A stretch of 64,000 bases of DNA from Carposina sasakii (Eukaryota > Arthropoda > Insecta > Lepidoptera > Carposinidae): positions 8,866,001-8,930,000 of the forward strand of contig CP053170.1 in assembly GCA_014607495.2 (NCBI GenBank), given 5' to 3'. Each line of letters starts with the position of its first letter. The stretch's first letter is position 1. The notes beneath the pieces were generated by a model. The model saw only the letters and a program-made list of their open reading frames with translations, had not been told where the DNA came from and searched no databases. The position numbers were made by a program, and so were the translations under genes. Positions 10,325 through 20,290 of this stretch are shown here, one piece after another.

Positions 10325-10580
10325 AAATTTTATCCAGCCTGTGTTGATGCGGGGGCTTCAAGAATTTAGCTGTGTCTCCTTCTTCGGATGTCGTAAGCGT
10401 AAGCTAGGTACCTAAGCACTAAGGATTTTAGGGGCGTTGTCTCAGGCGATGAGCTAGCTATCTGTCACTGTTTTTTTACACCTGACCCCGCTATGCTGAA
10501 CATGGCCGTAGGATTTTATTTGCCATTCTGCTGTTCTGGCTACCATATTTTTGGAAACTCAGCCGTGTGTATTGTGTATA
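10325..10580 (+). repeat. Family E dispersed repeat
   Basis: It runs from 'gtgttgatgcgggggcttca' to 'actcagccgtgtgt'. Better preserved copies elsewhere show 'atcagctgcatctcctt', 'gagtcgactaaggaactc' and 'cctgcagttctggctac'. No coding capacity; class unknown. Confidence 0.6.
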
Positions 10581-12463
10581 AGTAGGTATGTAAGTATTAC
10601 ATGTATGCAATGAGTTGTATGTAAGTAAATTTTACTTGTGTGTGGCCTTTAGCGACTTTACTTCTCCAATAATAATCGCAGCGCCGCGCAGCAGGTTCAA
10701 CTATGTGCTTACCTGAACCTTTCCACGATCCACTAAAAAACACACAAATTTCATTAAAACCAGTTAAGCCATCATCGATTGTCTGGCAATTTATATATAC
10801 TTAAGATACATATTACAAGTATATAAAAAGATAACAAATTAACTGTTAGATCAGCAATTTCCAGAATCCATACTTGAAGGCTGGAATTATAAAATTCAAC
10901 GAAAGAACTCAGATAAAATAGTAGATAGATAAATCCAAACCTATTATTACAATGAGTCATAATAACTAACTGATAAAATCTATTTATCGTTGGTGTATTC
11001 GAATACCTGTGATGCTAAACTCTGTCATTATTTCGCGGAGAACAGATAGCGATCGGCAATTTATATTAGTCATTATGTAAATAACATTAGAAAGTTTAGA
11101 ATACCCAGAAAAGCTTAATAAGGGAACTGCAGTTATAGCCCAATGGTCAAGACTGTACAAGTATAAGTATTGTCTATGTTTTCTTCCTCACTCATATACT
11201 CGTAGTGTTCTGTGTACTCTGATCACCACCACATTAAGCACTTTAGGTGTTGGTTTAGGGGTAAATACAAATGTTCATCTAAAAGTTGGTGCTAAAGCTT
11301 CCTCCGAGTTCTCTAATTATTAGGTTATTTATTTATACAAAGGTTTTCTTTCTCTTTAAGACTAACATGGAATTAAAGCAAATAAAATCTCATAATCTCG
11401 ACGCGATGCGCAAACGCAACCATATCATTTACGTCTCACAAAATCATAAGGCGCCTCACATTTCGACAAAAGCCTAACTTTTCGGAATCCCCTCCCACGA
11501 CTTAGTAATCGTTAGTAACGGACAGACAAATTAAAAGATCGTGAATTCGAGTCCAGGGAGAGTCACGATTTCGATGGGTAGGCCACTAAGTGCATATTTA
11601 GGTAACCTAGCGCTGAAATGATAGCCCCGAAATGCATAATTGCAGCGGCCTTGTGTTACACCGCTGAGAATTAGGAACCTATTTTGTGCAGAAAGAGGGA
11701 ACAAAGTAACTTTCGCACAGAAAAAGATAGGCAGATTTTTTGTGGTAATTACTATTCATACAATCAGACAAATGAAACATTTCATTCAGTCGTAAGAATA
11801 TCAATGAGCGAATGGGAAGTCCGTGATCTTCGTCAACTCCTCCGGGGCAAAGTGAAATAATAAAAGAGCTAGGTTACTTGTATATGAGCATGGCGTCTAT
11901 CCTATCGACCATCTTGTGACCCATTAATGAAAACCATTAGCTGAATGTGGCAAAAAAATTCCCTAATGGGTCTCAAAGTTAAACAACGAGAATTACATAT
12001 TTGCAGATTACCTATCTGCTGAACATTGCCGAAATAAGTATTTTCATTGCATAAGCTTTCGTTTCACCCAGTTTTACTAGCTCGTCTTTAGCATTTTCCT
12101 GTTGCAGTCTACCAATTCATTCTTCTCGGTGTAACGGCGGCCAATTTCTGCAACTTATTAACACATTCCAGCAGAAATCCCGGCAATTGTCAGTTGTTTA
12201 GACGATTAGTTGGCGTTCCCATAGGAACTGTGATCGGGATCATGGGACCAGATCGATTTGACACGCGATCGACAATCTTCTGTTTTGGAAGTAGGGTTAC
12301 TATAGTTTGTGTAACATATTATAGATTCTACGTAAAGCTTTAAACCATCATAGCCAAGATAGAGTTAGTTATAAATATTTTTATTTTACTCTATCTAGGT
12401 AATTGTAAAGTTGATTTTTTTGATGCTTGATTGTAGTATTTTTTTCTATACACATTACTATAG
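10581..12463. other. Intergenic stretch with a possible interrupted tRNA-like SINE
   Basis: Mostly AT-rich sequence without a credible gene. At 11128-11145 'tatagcccaatggtcaag' fits a pol III A box. A B-box-like 'gaattcgagtcc' occurs only at 11542, so a tRNA-derived SINE may have been split by about 390 bp. The rest shows no repeat structure I can define. Confidence 0.35.
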
Positions 12464-12573
12464 GACCGAAGGGGAATCACTTCGAGGATCGCCAAGGCAA
12501 GTGTGACCTTCGCACAGCTGCGCCTCCGCCTCCGCCTCCAGCTAGGGGACACAGGAACATAAGTCATACATAA
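12464..12573 (+). CDS. Candidate 3'-terminal exon of an unknown gene
   Basis: A pyrimidine-rich acceptor (gtatttttttctatacacat...tatag) is followed in phase 2 by 35 open codons ending at TAA: PKGNHFEDRQGKCDLRT, then Ala-Ala, six Pro and a basic tail. The segment is clearly richer in GC than its flanks, partly because of a (GCCTCC)n run that encodes the prolines. I do not recognise it. It could equally be a chance GC-rich simple-sequence island. Confidence 0.25.
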
Positions 12574-13294
12574 GGTAAATATATAGTTGTCGTTTTCAAA
12601 GAGCTCACCATTTCATCCGTATGATCATAAATTATAGCACAATTATATTTTATTTGGATAAAAGTATTCACTGATCATAAATAACACTTATCTATAACTG
12701 CTTAAAAGTTTAATAAAAATAATTGTATGTAAATATATATTTTTTGTGTGATAAACAAATCATTTCTAATAATTATACTCAAAAACTTTCTTATTTCGAT
12801 TACTAGGATGTCCAATTGCTTCCATGTTATATGTATTTAGCACCTCTATTGTTTAAAATCTTTGTCTAAATTTTCCACAAGTCATAGTCAGCCTACGATA
12901 ATTGTATAACTTTTGCCCGCGGCTGTCACCGTACTTTCAGAGGTATGCTGATCGTCTGTCCTGACGTTTGACACGATAACTATAAAAAGGTATTAAAAGG
13001 TTCTCATAAGGGCAGTGAAAAAAGCATTGAAATATATATATTTTTACTATGGATCAGTCAGGGTGCAGTTTAGTTTTCCTTTTATTATAAACGCCTAATA
13101 GACTAACTCACTAGTTCACTCTTCACTAAAAGTGGGTGTGCAATTCACTTCTATAAGTATTAATTCCATGTAATTGTATTATAATATACTTATTACTTAT
13201 GTGGCTTAGATTACGAAAACTACAGAATACAAACTATTGAAAAGCATCTACTAACCACAGGAAGCCAGAAGAGAGCCTATAAAAAGTTAAAAAC

Positions 13295-13480
13295 AGACAA
13301 AAAATGGATTCCAACGTTAATGACACAAAAATGGCGGATACCATCGCCGACCGCACAATATGACACACCCGGCGATGGTCCCCGCTATGTGCAAGACTAT
13401 TGAAGTGCAGATCTATGTCGTGCGATGTAAAATAAGGTCATGGACTATGGGGGGTGATTGTTTGGTGGAGTTGGATAATC
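13295..13480 (-). repeat. GC-rich dispersed repeat fragment (relative of 51,810-52,480)
   Basis: It contains 'atggcggataccatcgccga' and 'catagtccatgacctta'-type blocks that recur in opposite orientation at 52250-52380. It is followed directly by a family C terminus. Confidence 0.6.
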
Positions 13481-13497
13481 GGCCTATTGACGAATTT

Positions 13498-13527
13498 TGA
13501 ACGTTGACGACCAAAAATTACCCTGTA
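13498..13527 (-). repeat. Family C terminal fragment
   Basis: Only the last 30 bp of a family C unit remain ('cgttgacgaccaaaaatta' then CCCTGTA). Confidence 0.6.
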
Positions 13528-14000
13528 TACTTCTAAAACCTTTTTGCTCGCCCAGCTAAACTCTTATTTTAGTCAAACTAAAAAAAATCCGAGATCTTCC
13601 AAAATCGATATGCCACTTGACCGAAATCGATCGATTTATACTCGATTAAAGGAAGAGTGTGTCCTTATCTGTCTCCATGCAGTAAGAGAGGGATGCAAGA
13701 TGTGAAATACGGTTGTAAAAGTTATAATACTGCACGCTCCTTATTAATATTCGAAAATAAAGAATGTAGCCATTTGCCCTACGGTGAAGGGAGTATATCT
13801 CTATGGTAGAGATTGCTAGATATCGATGTTATTTATCGATATGATGCAAGCTCTATGGTGCAATGGCGCGTGTATTTCAAGTGTGGCGCATAGAAATGTA
13901 TACAAGCTGGAAACAGCGCTTCTTACTAAAAACTGCCTCCCGAAAATTTGACCTATTTGACCTTGAAAAACTAGACGGGGAAAAAGTAAAGTGTACTTAC

Positions 14001-14071
14001 AATTTAATTTTAATGGACATTTCATTCAATGACATTTCTACCACGAACAACCCAAGTAACACAGGAAGCAT
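14001..14071 (-). CDS. Candidate first coding exon with signal-peptide-like start
   Basis: On the minus strand an ATG at 14071 opens MLPVLLGLFVVEMSLNEMSI..., 23 codons plus 2 nt, ending at a strong donor GTAAGTAC. The first 11 residues are hydrophobic, as in a secretory signal. I could not find a convincing second exon downstream on this strand, so this may be chance. Confidence 0.15.
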
Positions 14072-14254
14072 TTTAACAAACGGATAATTAACTTATGTAG
14101 AACTTAAGGTTCGTAGAAACTCTTATATGAGTTTACCGAGCATCTTGATGCTTTATATGAGCATTTTGAAACCATTATGATGCTTTACACTTTATAAGGG
14201 GTGGATAATGGCATATCAAAATGATTTTGTAATGCCTGTAGTTTTAGTGCATCA

Positions 14255-14640
14255 ATACACAAAGCAGCTTTGCGGCTTTCAGCTGTTTTTAGTACATTTG
14301 GCTCTACAATTGCATTTTTAAGTAGGATATAAATGCTCAATGCTGTTTAGTAACATAAACATAAACCATTATGTCATGTAAATGCCATACAGCTTTTAGT
14401 TGTTTTTGATGTCTAAGGTTCTACAATAACATATTTAAATAGTAAGATAATGCCTAATGCTGCATAATAGCATAAACTTGTGCTATTATAATGCAGCGTA
14501 ATTCCATTCTACAGCTTTGGGCTGTTTTAGTGCCCTTCGTTATTTAATAGCACTTTTAACTAGTAAGGAAATGCCTAGTATTGCTAAGTAGCATAAACGT
14601 GAATCAATGTAATGCTTGCATTTTTGAAGGTCAACTGAGT
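14255..14640 (+). repeat. Diverged tandem repeat, about three ~120-bp units
   Basis: Successive blocks share the order 'cagctttgggctgttttagt', 'aagtaggatataaatgc / agtaagataatgcctaatgc', 'catap-aacataaac'-like motifs and a final 'atgc'. Unit boundaries recur near 14268, 14393 and 14512. The units differ by many substitutions and small gaps. No coding frame. Confidence 0.55.
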
Positions 14641-15029
14641 TCTTTTAAACAGCTAATTTTTATGGTGGATACATAATAATTAATAAGTAAAGATTAGATT
14701 ATCCGTTTCTAAAGAAAAGTAGGAATAATTGCAGAGAACCCAATGGAATTTATATTGGCCTAAAAATAGGTAGGTAACTTAAAATTTGCACAATTTACAT
14801 TACACATTTACAAAATAAAAAAGGATGGTCTTAGCCATTGTGATATTGTCCGTGATCCTAAAGACCTGGAATGTAAATTGGTATATTTACGAGTACATAA
14901 TTATGAATACTTATATTTCGTACCACTATTGCATACGTACAAATAAGAAACGTTGTTTTAAGTGCTTTAGTGTCTTATTTAGATTAAAGGGATTTAACAA
15001 CTATTAAATAAATAACCATTAAATATCTT

Positions 15030-15205
15030 TTATTTTATTTGCACAAGTTTTTCCATCGTTCTTTGAAGCTGAGCATAAGAACGATAAATGTTTTTGTAAT
15101 GAACGACAAATGTATTGTGCTCTATCTGCCAGTAATTGATACAGTGATATAATATTTCGGTAGCTGTAACGTTACTATAATCCATACGTGGGTTTCCTTG
15201 ATTAT
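15030..15205 (-). CDS. Candidate 3'-terminal exon, unknown protein
   Basis: On the minus strand the acceptor 'aaatttaaattttcag' is followed by 58 codons to TAA, including NQGNPRMDYSNVTATEIL and HYKNIYRSYAQLQRTMEKL. The stop overlaps AATAAA motifs, as compact insect terminal exons often do. The phase (2 nt carried in) fits the small exon at 16229-16267. I do not recognise the protein. Codon choice and residue mix look protein-like rather than random, but no homology could be tested. Confidence 0.4.
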
Positions 15206-15605
15206 CTGAAAATTTAAATTTTAGCACCTATACTAACTAGTGATTACAAAATGTTACAGTGACAGGCGCCACCAAGCTAGGCGTTAAAACCTTTTCTGGG
15301 TCCACCTAAAGCTACACAGAGAAAATTATCACTAAAATTAATCCGCTCAGTAAATGGCGGCAGTAGGCGTAAAAGCGAGACAGACAGAGTTAAATATTGA
15401 ATTGTATCAGGCGTCACTATTCGGAAGTTCAAATCTCTATTGAGGGATCGCCCACCACCGGGCCCTATACCCTCCGCTGACCCTCGGATCTGCCTACTCA
15501 TGATCACGAACACAAGACACTACAGTCGCAACGAGAAGCCAGATCCAAGCACCTAGCATGCAACCATAAATACATAGCTGCTAATCCGAAAACCAATTAA
15601 AATTT

Positions 15606-15650
15606 TAATCGACATATGTTTCGCCAACACCCGTGGCATCATCAGGATTA
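15606..15650 (-). ncRNA. Hammerhead-ribozyme-like motif, left arm
   Basis: This is the exact inverted copy of the motif at 15707-15751. The predicted cleavage site is after the C complementary to position 15611. Same structure and same caveat (one unpaired U after the CUGAUGA core). Confidence 0.5.
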
Positions 15651-15706
15651 GTTTTCCATGTTAGTTCTATCTACCGAACCCGGTAGATAGAACTAACATG
15701 GAAAAC

Positions 15707-15751
15707 TAATCCTGATGATGCCACGGGTGTTGGCGAAACATATGTCGATTA
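15707..15751 (+). ncRNA. Hammerhead-ribozyme-like motif, right arm
   Basis: In order: UAAUC, the core CUGAUGA (15712-15718), a stem-loop GCCA...UGGC, GAAAC (15735-15739), AUAU, GUC (15744-15746), GAUUA. UAAUC/GAUUA gives a 5-bp stem I. GCCA/UGGC gives stem II. ACA/UGU gives a very short stem III with a 2-nt loop. GUC is the usual cleavage triplet. One U between the core and stem II is unpaired, a deviation from the consensus. Very short stem III is known from retroelement hammerheads thought to act as dimers. Activity is untested. Confidence 0.55.
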
Positions 15752-16228
15752 AAATTTTAATTGGTTTTCGGATTAGCAGCTATGTATTTATGGTTGCATG
15801 CTAGGTGCTTGGATCTGGCTTCTCGTTGCGACTGTAGTGTCTTGTGTTCGTGATCATGAGTAGGCAGATCCGAGGGTCAGCGGAGGGTATAGGGCCCGGT
15901 GGTGGGCGATCCCTCAATAGAGACAGAGTTACTTTCACATTTATGATGTTATATATGATAATAAAAAGTATAACATTTCAAAATAAATTCATTGTAGGGT
16001 CGGTCTCTTGTTATGGAAAAGTATGTGCACCCTACTCAAAAATATACAATACACAGAAAATGTTTAAAAAGTAGCTTCAGAAGCAAATATTGGGATTATG
16101 AGGATAAGCAACTAAATAAATAAAGTTTTGTGACAAATATTTTAAAAAGCAAGAGTGAATATTGCCTAAAATTTGCCGTTTAAATTTTTGCCTAGGGCCA
16201 TAGTTTGGAAATTCAATTTTGTACTTAC

Positions 16229-16267
16229 GAGTGATATAATAAGTTGGATCCTGGATGCCACTCGCTT
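16229..16267 (-). CDS. Candidate 39-bp internal exon preceding 15030-15205
   Basis: The acceptor 'ttgttcgtggttgcag' and donor GTAAGTAC bound a 39-bp segment reading ASGIQDPTYYIT with one leftover base. That base completes the first codon of the 15205 exon. The implied intron (15206-16228) contains the hammerhead-bearing palindrome. No further upstream exon was found, so the gene model is incomplete and uncertain. Confidence 0.3.
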
Positions 16268-16710
16268 CTGCAACCACGAACAATACATTTCACTACTGTA
16301 TTTATATCAATACCACCAAAATATCTTATTTAGTCCACACAAATATGCGAAGCGATTCAAACAAATCGACTTGACATGATTTGACAAAATTGTCATGTTA
16401 CCCAGGGATACCATTACATAGCAACAGAACATTCCTTAAAATACAGAATTTTTGCTACCGCGAAGGTTTGTTTTACTATATTATGTACACTTTATTTATA
16501 ATACAAATTACATTAAATATATTTCATTACTCTATTAAATATGTAAACATTTTCAAAACAAATCCAAGTTTTTCATTATAATATTATATTTATGCCTTTT
16601 CCAACGTCTTTACTTACATTATAGGGTATTTTTTTGCTGTGTAAGGGATCCCTTGTGGGAAAACAAGGGGGGGAGGCTGTCATTTTTTCATGTTTCAATT
16701 TCTTGTTCAG

Positions 16711-16833
16711 AGCTTGGAATCCATCCTAAGAGGAGATACCAAATCCCTGGTGTGGCGAGTTGTTAAGAAGCATTTTGTCTATGCCAACAATGGCTGTATG
16801 GACATAGTTCCCCTTGCCTGTGCTTTGAGATAA
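16711..16833 (+). CDS. Candidate 3'-terminal exon, unknown protein
   Basis: A strong acceptor (cattttttcatgtttcaatt...gttcag) precedes 40 codons in phase 0 ending in TAA: SLESILRGDTKSLVWRVVKK, then HFVYANNGCMDIVPLACALR. The composition is protein-like, and the segment stands out from its AT-rich surroundings. I do not recognise it. It lies opposite in strand to the 15030/16229 candidates, so at most one of the two models may be real in this interval. Confidence 0.3.
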   Translation, partial: SLESILRGDTKSLVWRVVKKHFVYANNGCMDIVPLACALR

Positions 16834-17270
16834 AAACATATAATTCAATTTAAAATGTCTGTAACGAATTAGCACGCTTTTCATATATTATTTGTAATAA
16901 GATACTAAAAAACATCCAAAATCTTTTCTTTGTTCGCCTAATATTGAATACATTTTACTATATTATTTCAAACTTTCTAGATTTGCCTAAAAACAACGGT
17001 TATGCTAACTCAAAATCGAATGGTTAACAGTGTATGTATATATGTATGTAGGGTAGGTACCTATCTATGTTTCAGTAAAAGCAAGCATCAGTAGGTATAC
17101 GAAGGTCTACGCTCGCTTCTGGTTAGCTAAATGTATAGAAATTTTTAATTTGAACTCGCATGTAAACACATAATGAGTTGAAGTCTAACGCAAACCTTTT
17201 AGGCTAGAGTTAGTTTCATAGAATACGAGTAATTAATGATTTCAGAACTAAGTAACATAATTTATTGTAA

Positions 17271-17401
17271 CCCCTCGTTTTCACCGAGAAATATCTTAAA
17301 TACATGTTTTATACAAGTTTTGTACAACAAGTTTTAAACATGTTTTGATACATGTATGCAACTTGTTAAAACATGTATAATACCTTGGTGAAAACGAGGG
17401 G
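17271..17401. mobile_element. Harbinger-like MITE with TAA duplication
   Basis: The 131-bp unit starts CCCCTCGTTTTCACC and ends with the perfect inverted copy GGTGAAAACGAGGGG. It is flanked by TAA on both sides (17268-17270 and 17402-17404). A three-base T-W-A duplication fits PIF/Harbinger. The interior has repeated 'acatgttt'/'acaagttt' motifs. Confidence 0.7.
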
Positions 17402-17689
17402 TAAGTACGAAACGTACTCTACCTAGATAGGAACTACTACTGGTGTGCTCGGCTCTGCAGTGCCGTTTGAGCTATGCCTACATATGTAGATCCAACAGAA
17501 CGTAAGATCCGCTCCATAACATAACTCTATTGATATTTTTGCTTCTGAGCAAACGATTGGAATATTTAAAAACATTATCATTTATGTAATCGTTACCAGA
17601 ATTAATTACTAACCAATAGACTGTAGTTAGACCTTCCCGGTACATAGAGAGTGCATGTATTCTGGGACTTTGAATCTACGTATGACCCA

Positions 17690-17935
17690 CGTCACGTTAT
17701 AAGATTGTCGATAAGGGTCGCACAAGTCGGCACATCACTATACGATGGTGAGCGATAGTAGTGGTTGCGCCGCAGGCTGCGTGTGCGCCACCCTTCCATT
17801 TTCTAATTATATAACTTGCAACACCGGCCCGTGCGCGACCGCTGCTCGTAACTTCTTCAATTTTGAATTTAGAATTATTATCGCGCATTATGCTCTCGGC
17901 TGCGATGGAGGACGGACGTGCGTGTCTTTAAGTCG
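17690..17935. other. GC-rich island of unknown function
   Basis: About 245 bp of locally high GC ('tgcgccgcaggctgcgtgtg', 'cggcccgtgcgcgaccgctg') within AT-rich sequence. Short open frames exist on both strands but none has splice or start context that supports a gene. It could be a promoter or first exon. Confidence 0.25.
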
Positions 17936-18289
17936 TTATTGTTATTTGTAGGACATGTTTCGCAATTTACCGCTAGGAGCGATTTGCTGACGATTATCCC
18001 GCTGTCGTATAAGCGAGTGCTTTATCTCAAGATATTGATTGCTCGCTGTAGGCTATTTACCGGGTTGATAAATTTTATAATATTATAGTTTTCGTGAGAT
18101 GGTATTAGTACTAGATTAAATGTCAATTTGTTATAATGATCCCCTGTAAAGTACATGTTTAGAGCTATGTACTTAAGAGACTATTCTCTATAAGACTGAC
18201 GACATGATCGGTGTTGCTGCAACGTTAAAGTTGCGCGGAAAGATTTTTTGTTAAGTCGCCTTTCCCGTGATCATAGCTATCTAAAATAG

Positions 18290-18295
18290 ATATAT

Positions 18296-18326
<31 letters not shown>
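18290..18326. repeat. (AT)n microsatellite
   Basis: An almost uninterrupted run of TA dinucleotides. Confidence 0.9.
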
Positions 18327-18328
<2 letters not shown>

Positions 18329-19365
18329 TAATAGGTATATGAAAGTACCTAGTGCAATAATCTATGTCTGTCTTTGCTGAGAAAAACAAAAAAATAGATA
18401 AACACTTATCCCGCCAAAACTGAGCGCCATTTTGCGATTTTTGACGTTCCACATTCGTCGACCTGCCGCAGGCAAAGGATGCATCTGAATAATGCCTGTT
18501 CGATTAAGCATTTTCACGGTACAGATTACGCATGCATTTGACATGGCTTTGCTTTAGCAGCGGATATATGCATATGCGCATATTTTACGAAGGACAAATC
18601 CGAATTTATTGGCAATAAGAGTATGTTGAATCTGGATTGCTTGCGCAATTGTAGCTAACGAAAAAAAACTGGAGATACCTGCCTACTAACTATGAAACAA
18701 TGTAGGTAGATTCGTGCCAATACCATAACTTTTCCCTTAATATCCATCCATACGTTTCATAACCTTCCATTAAATTTCATCATGAAATCTCAATCAATAG
18801 CATGATTAATTGGATAAACAATAATAATTAAGTATTTAATCAAATGATATAGAATAATAGACAGTCGTAACAGGTATGATAGAATAGCCTACGGGAGAAT
18901 ACTAAATACCTATCAGTCGTATGAGCTCTTTATTCAACGTTGATTAATCAATCATACATCAGTGCATTGTAATTAAAAGCAGTTATTTGAGCTTTTACGG
19001 TGTTATTACAACAGAATTTAAACATTGCCTAAATTTGACGGGTATTCCATACATTGTTCTGTCTAATGTAAACAGCGTCTAACTTTAGACGTGGTTTTGT
19101 AATAACACCGCTTATGTTTATACGGAGTGTGACGTTCGCCTTGTGTAGGTGTAACTGAACTGACGGATTTTTTGTTTTTGTACTTACCTATGATAAAATG
19201 TGCCTTATGTATGTCCCTGCAGTTCTGGCTACCCCATTCTGGGAACACAGCCGAGTCTATATGTTTTTAATCAAATTACATAATGGTACGTGTATACATA
19301 GCTAGGTAGGTACATAATCTTCCCGCCCTTAACCCATTATTTATTTATTTATGGGGTTGGCGCAA
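18327..19365. other. Gene-free AT-rich stretch
   Basis: No gene recognised. It contains a family E fragment at about 19205-19262 ('cctgcagttctggctacccc') and otherwise undistinguished sequence. Confidence 0.4.
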
Positions 19366-19367
19366 TA

Positions 19368-19520
19368 TGGTTTCATTCGAAACTTATATTGCCAAGGATT
19401 TGGCGTTTATTCTTACGTTCGGCTACCTGCTTGACGCCAACCCTCCTTGGGTACAGTTAAGTGACAAATATAAAATAAATTCAGCAAAACAGGCCCGTGA
19501 CGCGCCCGTTGCAGTGGTTA
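19368..19520 (-). repeat. Fragment of a tRNA-derived SINE (family G)
   Basis: 'gacgccaaccctccttgggt', 'aagtgacaaatataaaataa' and 'caggcccgtgac' match the family G SINE at 50840-50998 and 63230-63568. The tRNA head is degraded here. Confidence 0.55.
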
Positions 19521-19845
19521 GCATAAATATAAATTTAAATTGTCTGACTAGGAGCACGCGACAAAATAATGATATAATTCTGCGTAAGTATTCCCATTTC
19601 TATAATTCCTATGATTTCTCAAGTAAGTACTTCGCATCCTGCCAAACGCACTCACTAGTGACTTGTCGTTATGTTATTTAAAAAGACAATTAGAAGCGTA
19701 GAGGTGTAAGCGCATCCGGCAAATTATTCTGTCTTTTATTTACTACGTCATGACTACATACACCCTTCGAAGGAACTCGAATAAAGTCGAATCTGATAAC
19801 TCATAAATTAAACAGGCAGTTTACAGTAGTGATTAGAAATCAGAT

Positions 19846-19995
19846 TCGAGCATCTATTGACCGTTTTATAGAATAGTTCTCTTGATTTCGGAACTAACTT
19901 TTTTGTATGCGGTGAAACAGAAAATGTTGTCATACATAAGTATAGTAACTAGCGCCATCATCCATCGGAAATACAGTGAAACGCATTCTAGCATG
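19846..19995 (+). repeat. Family H MITE-like repeat
   Basis: It shares 'tttcggaactaac', 'tttttgtatgcggt' and 'actagcgccatc' with copies at 24865, 34755, 39851, 49202 and 61035. Confidence 0.6.
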
Positions 19996-20139
19996 CAAAT
20001 ACTAAATGGTGGGTGGAACATCAGTTCGAAATTTAAAGTTTCGAATAGCTTACCCAACTATACTTACCCTCTTATTTAGGAAGAAATCAAGTGGAAAGAA
20101 AATGTCCCCGAAAATGCCACCACCACACAGGTTTGAAAT

Positions 20140-20290
20140 CTAAAAGCGCGCGAACGCCAACCATAGACAATTTTGCGGGCCAGCGCTCCTTGCCTGTGGT
20201 CTATCACGTGACCGCCGAGAGGGCCACGTGGCGCTGTGTACATAGTGAGGGACCGACTTTATTAAGTTTAGCTTTAGGGAGGTAGATATT
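20140..20290. promoter_or_regulatory. GC-rich segment with two CACGTG boxes
   Basis: 'tatcacgtgaccg' (centred near 20207) and 'ggccacgtggcg' (near 20226) are two palindromic E-boxes about 20 bp apart in a GC-rich island. Such boxes bind bHLH factors (Myc, MITF or clock type). No adjacent gene start is recognised, so the role is open. Confidence 0.25.

Larger units (their letters stand above)
15434..15923. repeat. 243-bp inverted repeat with 4-nt loop (Penelope-like?)
   Basis: The left arm is 15434-15676, the right arm 15681-15923, the loop AACC at 15677-15680. I found no mismatch reading the arms against each other. Each arm holds a hammerhead-ribozyme-like core followed by about 170 bp of flanking element sequence. 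Penelope-like retroelements can carry terminal repeats in inverted orientation with hammerhead motifs, which is one explanation. A fold-back assembly or read artefact is the other. No target duplication was recognised. Confidence 0.9.

Noticed and set aside
13863..14087. 74-codon plus-strand frame beginning MARVFQVWRIEM
   Set aside because: No splice sites, no recognisable motif and no poly(A) signal nearby; the opposite strand offers an equally long frame.
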